Shown here: positions 52,074-52,260 of the stretch, piece after piece | Numbering within the stretch: the stretch's first letter is position 1 | How the letters are laid out: each line of letters opens with the position of its first letter | Source: a bacterium | GTDB lineage: Bacteria; Actinomycetota; Acidimicrobiia; Spongiisociales; UBA5794 | Assembly (NCBI GenBank): GCA_024228555.1 | Contig: JAAETI010000801.1 | Coordinates: forward strand, 1 to 52,260 | Length of the DNA stretch: 52,260 nucleotides | Direction of reading: 5' to 3' | Program-made: the position numbers and the translations under genes | The notes under the pieces: model-generated | What the model saw: the letters and a program-made list of their open reading frames with translations, nothing else | What the model was told of the DNA's origin: nothing | Databases searched by the model: none

Positions 52074-52260
52074 ATGATCGACTATCACACCGCCATCGGC
52101 ACCGAATCCGCTCGCTTTACGTCCTTGGTCAGAAACACTGACCACGCGGCGCCCGTCCCATCCTGTCCCGGCTGGTCCGCGGCCGATCTCACTTGGCACC
52201 TGCTCGAGGTCCAATACTTCTGGGCTTCCATCGTCGCCGACCTGCTCCGCACCCCGGACA
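52074..52260 (+). CDS. Maleylpyruvate isomerase family protein (3' truncated)
   Basis: The first 62 residues are in the window and run off its right edge. They include VPSCPGWSAADLTWHLLEVQYFWASIV, the N-terminal signature of the DinB-like mycothiol-dependent maleylpyruvate isomerase family. The conserved His of the metal site is in TWHLLEV. Many members are uncharacterised mycothiol-linked transferases, so the name is only a family label. Confidence 0.7.
   Translation, partial: MIDYHTAIGTESARFTSLVRNTDHAAPVPSCPGWSAADLTWHLLEVQYFWASIVADLLRTPD

Overview
The window reads as chromosomal DNA of a high-GC actinobacterium, with GC near 60% by eye. Supporting traits are an F420-type luciferase-like oxidoreductase, a mycothiol-dependent isomerase-type N-terminus, a DUF3040 protein, a septum-formation-domain protein, a discrete FAS-II cluster, frequent GTG starts, and Thr/Pro-rich linkers after lipoprotein signals. 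A lineage such as Acidimicrobiia is my best guess, but nothing here proves it. I see no rRNA, tRNA, CRISPR array, insertion sequence, prophage or conjugation gene. Genes are closely packed and no gap exceeds 300 bases.

Layout. 1-2.4 kb: the end of a cell-surface protein with SLH-like repeats, a resolvase-fold protein without its catalytic residues, and a two-gene coupled operon of unknown function. 2.5-9.3 kb: MoxR ATPase, DUF58 and transglutaminase genes, then a MerR regulator, DUF3040 protein and DNA polymerase IV. 9.3-11.6 kb: a histidine phosphatase and three small envelope proteins. 11.5-15.8 kb: fabD-fabH-fabG-acpP-fabF, with a palindrome over the putative promoter. 15.9-24.6 kb: a secreted protein with an HExxH motif, alaC, and a long minus-strand series. 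That series runs from epoxyqueuosine reductase through a small membrane protein, metallophosphatase, methyltransferase, SRPBCC protein, ArsA-like ATPase, small acidic protein, ROK kinase and YjbR protein to a DUF1232 protein. 24.7-27.9 kb: a YczE-like membrane protein, a CxxC mini-protein, an F420-type oxidoreductase and a coiled-coil NYN nuclease.

27.9-34.2 kb holds the branched-chain amino acid operon ilvB-ilvN-ilvC-leuA-leuB. In front of it are a promoter, a leader peptide with consecutive Leu-Val-Leu-Ile codons and an intrinsic terminator, the arrangement of ribosome-mediated attenuation. 34.2-38.3 kb: M1 aminopeptidase lipoprotein, a lyase of the DapA/NanA superfamily, an MscS-like channel, and an ECF sigma/anti-sigma pair. 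38.4-46.6 kb: a 13-bp-arm inverted repeat, three-subunit transhydrogenase, ABC exporter, archaeal-type methionine adenosyltransferase, AlkA-type glycosylase and a septum-formation-domain protein. 46.7-52.3 kb: MenC, an unusual TPM-domain protein, a TrmH-family methyltransferase, a lipoprotein, and the start of a maleylpyruvate-isomerase-family gene.

Two themes link the window. Biosynthetic and redox modules (FAS-II, branched-chain amino acids, transhydrogenase, menaquinone, AdoMet) sit among envelope proteins. Nine genes lack a convincing Shine-Dalgarno but have a TAnnnT hexamer ending 6-8 nt before the start codon, which suggests widespread leaderless transcription. No complete new defence or mobile system was found. 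The best leads are the ilv attenuator, the leaderless set, the pnt-upstream hairpin, the resolvase-fold protein without catalytic residues, the repeat operator before the SRPBCC-ArsA genes, and the archaeal-type AdoMet synthetase.
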